This document shows positions 6,312 to 7,344 of a stretch of 7,344 nucleotides of DNA, piece by piece. The translations under genes were made by a program, and so were the position numbers. Positions within the stretch are counted from its first letter, which is position 1; each line of letters opens with the position of its first letter. The DNA lies in NCBI GenBank assembly GCA_947169835.1, contig CAMVRH010000041.1, forward strand, positions 1 to 7,344, written 5' to 3'. The notes below the pieces were generated by a model. That model saw nothing but the letters and a program-made list of their open reading frames with translations, was not told the origin of the DNA and searched no databases. Source of the DNA: an uncultured Lachnospira sp. Its GTDB lineage: Bacteria > Bacillota > Clostridia > Lachnospirales > Lachnospiraceae.

Positions 6312-7344
6312 TTATTCGGTTCCAAAGTCCTTATCTAGGTTGCTATCCCATGAATACTCTACCTTCTTGTAGAATCCGTTGTCATGGTCAACCTCTCCAT
6401 AAATCCAGTCATATACTGAATCGTATTCTGTTGGTGAATAGTACCTTACTCCATCTTGGTTTAGAGTAGCTAAGAAACTATCGTATTCGCCTGACCTATC
6501 AAGTCTAATACTTCTAAACTTATGATCATGCGTGTACTTGTAGTTGTCTTCGCCGTAGTCTATTCCGTCTAGTCCAGGAAGCGCCTCTGGGTCTAGATCA
6601 CTATACCTGTAAATCATTGCTCTATGCTCTGGGTCAGCATCTTCTTTATATGTAGGGTCTGAACATAACGCGTAATAGTACATATCTTTTGTCAAGTTAT
6701 CTACTATTTCAAGGTTCTCTGGAGTATCTTCTCCGCCCCAGTATAAAGCATCTTTCATTGCCCAGTTAATCTTGCCGTAGTTGTGCTTCATAGCAACGAT
6801 GTTCAAAATGTTGTCATATAGGAAGTTGTGTGCAGCTTCTGAAGGCATCTTCTTGTATCTGTACAAGTCTTCTGCTATATCGTACATACTTGTTGAGTAT
6901 ACATCCTTAGGATAAACTGTGTAAGTCTTTCCGCCTGCCTCGAATTGTAAGTATGATCTAAATGTATATGTAGTCTCATACTGATCTGTAGTGTAATACA
7001 AATCTTTCATAGTTAGTGCGAAGAAGTAACTGTTATCCTTGTTATATGTTGAGCCTTCCTTAGTTGTCCACTCATCAATATCAACATTCTGCTGTGCTTC
7101 GTATGTCTTAATGTAATCGTTCTGTTTAGCTCCGTTGAATGACATTAATGCGTCTTCGTTCTTACTGTTCAATCCAGCCTGATCACGGAGTGCATAAACG
7201 AATCCATACTTTGTAACATTGTATGTTCCTAGTGGAACCTCTTCTGAAGTACCCTCATCAGTCCAAGCAGTGTCTCCTTCCTTAACAACAACTTGCTTAT
7301 TAGCTCTACATACTGTTCTGTATGATGGACTGAACTCTGATGGT
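6312..7344 (-). CDS. C-terminal part of a protein sharing a domain with the 836-aa secreted protein
   Basis: The frame is open from the right edge (first full codon at 7343) to TAA at 6312, giving 343 visible residues. The TTG at 7172 is an internal codon, not a start. Visible residues 8-180 match the shared domain of the 836-residue protein: YRTVCRANK (8-16), YNVTKYGFVYALRD (41-54), ALTMKD (109-114), SMYDIAEDLY (152-161), HNFLYDNIL (172-180). The rest is very rich in Asp, Glu and Tyr and is unlike the CBM-like tail of its neighbour. It ends YSWDSNLDKDFGTE with no anchor. A signal peptide would be beyond the window, so secretion is inferred from the shared domain only. It is followed after 98 nt by the small PELEV gene on the same strand and may be in one operon with it. 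No enzyme motif was recognised. Confidence 0.88.
   Translation of the reverse strand, partial: PSEFSPSYRTVCRANKQVVVKEGDTAWTDEGTSEEVPLGTYNVTKYGFVYALRDQAGLNSKNEDALMSFNGAKQNDYIKTYEAQQNVDIDEWTTKEGSTYNKDNSYFFALTMKDLYYTTDQYETTYTFRSYLQFEAGGKTYTVYPKDVYSTSMYDIAEDLYRYKKMPSEAAHNFLYDNILNIVAMKHNYGKINWAMKDALYWGGEDTPENLEIVDNLTKDMYYYALCSDPTYKEDADPEHRAMIYRYSDLDPEALPGLDGIDYGEDNYKYTHDHKFRSIRLDRSGEYDSFLATLNQDGVRYYSPTEYDSVYDWIYGEVDHDNGFYKKVEYSWDSNLDKDFGTE

Noticed and set aside
5935..6469. Plus-strand ORFs at 5935-6186 and 6215-6469
   Set aside because: Antisense to the secreted-protein start, the small PELEV gene and the truncated gene, all of which have better signals on the minus strand.
7170..7172. TTG at 7172 as a start codon for the right-hand gene
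   Set aside because: The frame stays open to the window edge and the upstream residues (YRTVCRANK, YGFVYALRD) match the shared domain, so it is internal.

Overview
The window reads like the chromosome of a low-to-moderate GC Gram-positive anaerobe, most likely a Lachnospiraceae-type clostridium (Lachnospira, Roseburia or Butyrivibrio relatives). The evidence is a T-box leader in front of a eukaryote-like (type 2) isoleucyl-tRNA synthetase, strong GGAGG ribosome binding sites, and modular secreted proteins with Thr/Ser linkers, a fibronectin-III-like module and apparent carbohydrate-binding modules. The genus is inferred, not shown.

Every supported gene is on the minus strand, so transcription runs from high to low coordinates. 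From the right edge: (1) 6312-7344, the C-terminal 343 residues of a protein whose start lies outside the window; (2) a 6229-6311 gap with a perfect 13-bp inverted repeat; (3) 6028-6213, a 61-residue Pro-rich small protein of the MKKxYxxPELEVxKF type; (4) 3501-6011, an 836-residue secreted modular protein that starts 16 nt after the small gene's stop; (5) a bidirectional intrinsic terminator at 3430-3460; (6) a consensus promoter, a complete tRNA-Ile-sensing T-box riboswitch and ileS, which runs off the left edge with 1003 codons visible.

There are two functional blocks. ileS is an autonomous housekeeping unit: its own promoter lies just past the terminator, and its leader should read the charging state of tRNA-Ile. 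The right block looks like a surface or secretome cluster. The 836-residue protein and the truncated protein upstream share a homologous domain of about 170-200 residues (YRTxCxA ... Y/F-A-x-TM ... DIAxxLY ... HNxLYxxIL), so they are probably neighbouring paralogous or functionally linked secreted proteins. The 61-residue gene sits between them and is probably co-translated with the 836-residue protein.

The least explained items are the small PELEV protein and its tight coupling to a large secreted protein, the shared domain, and the tandem near-palindromes upstream of the small gene. No mobile element, CRISPR array, tRNA or rRNA gene was seen, and no plus-strand ORF looks real.
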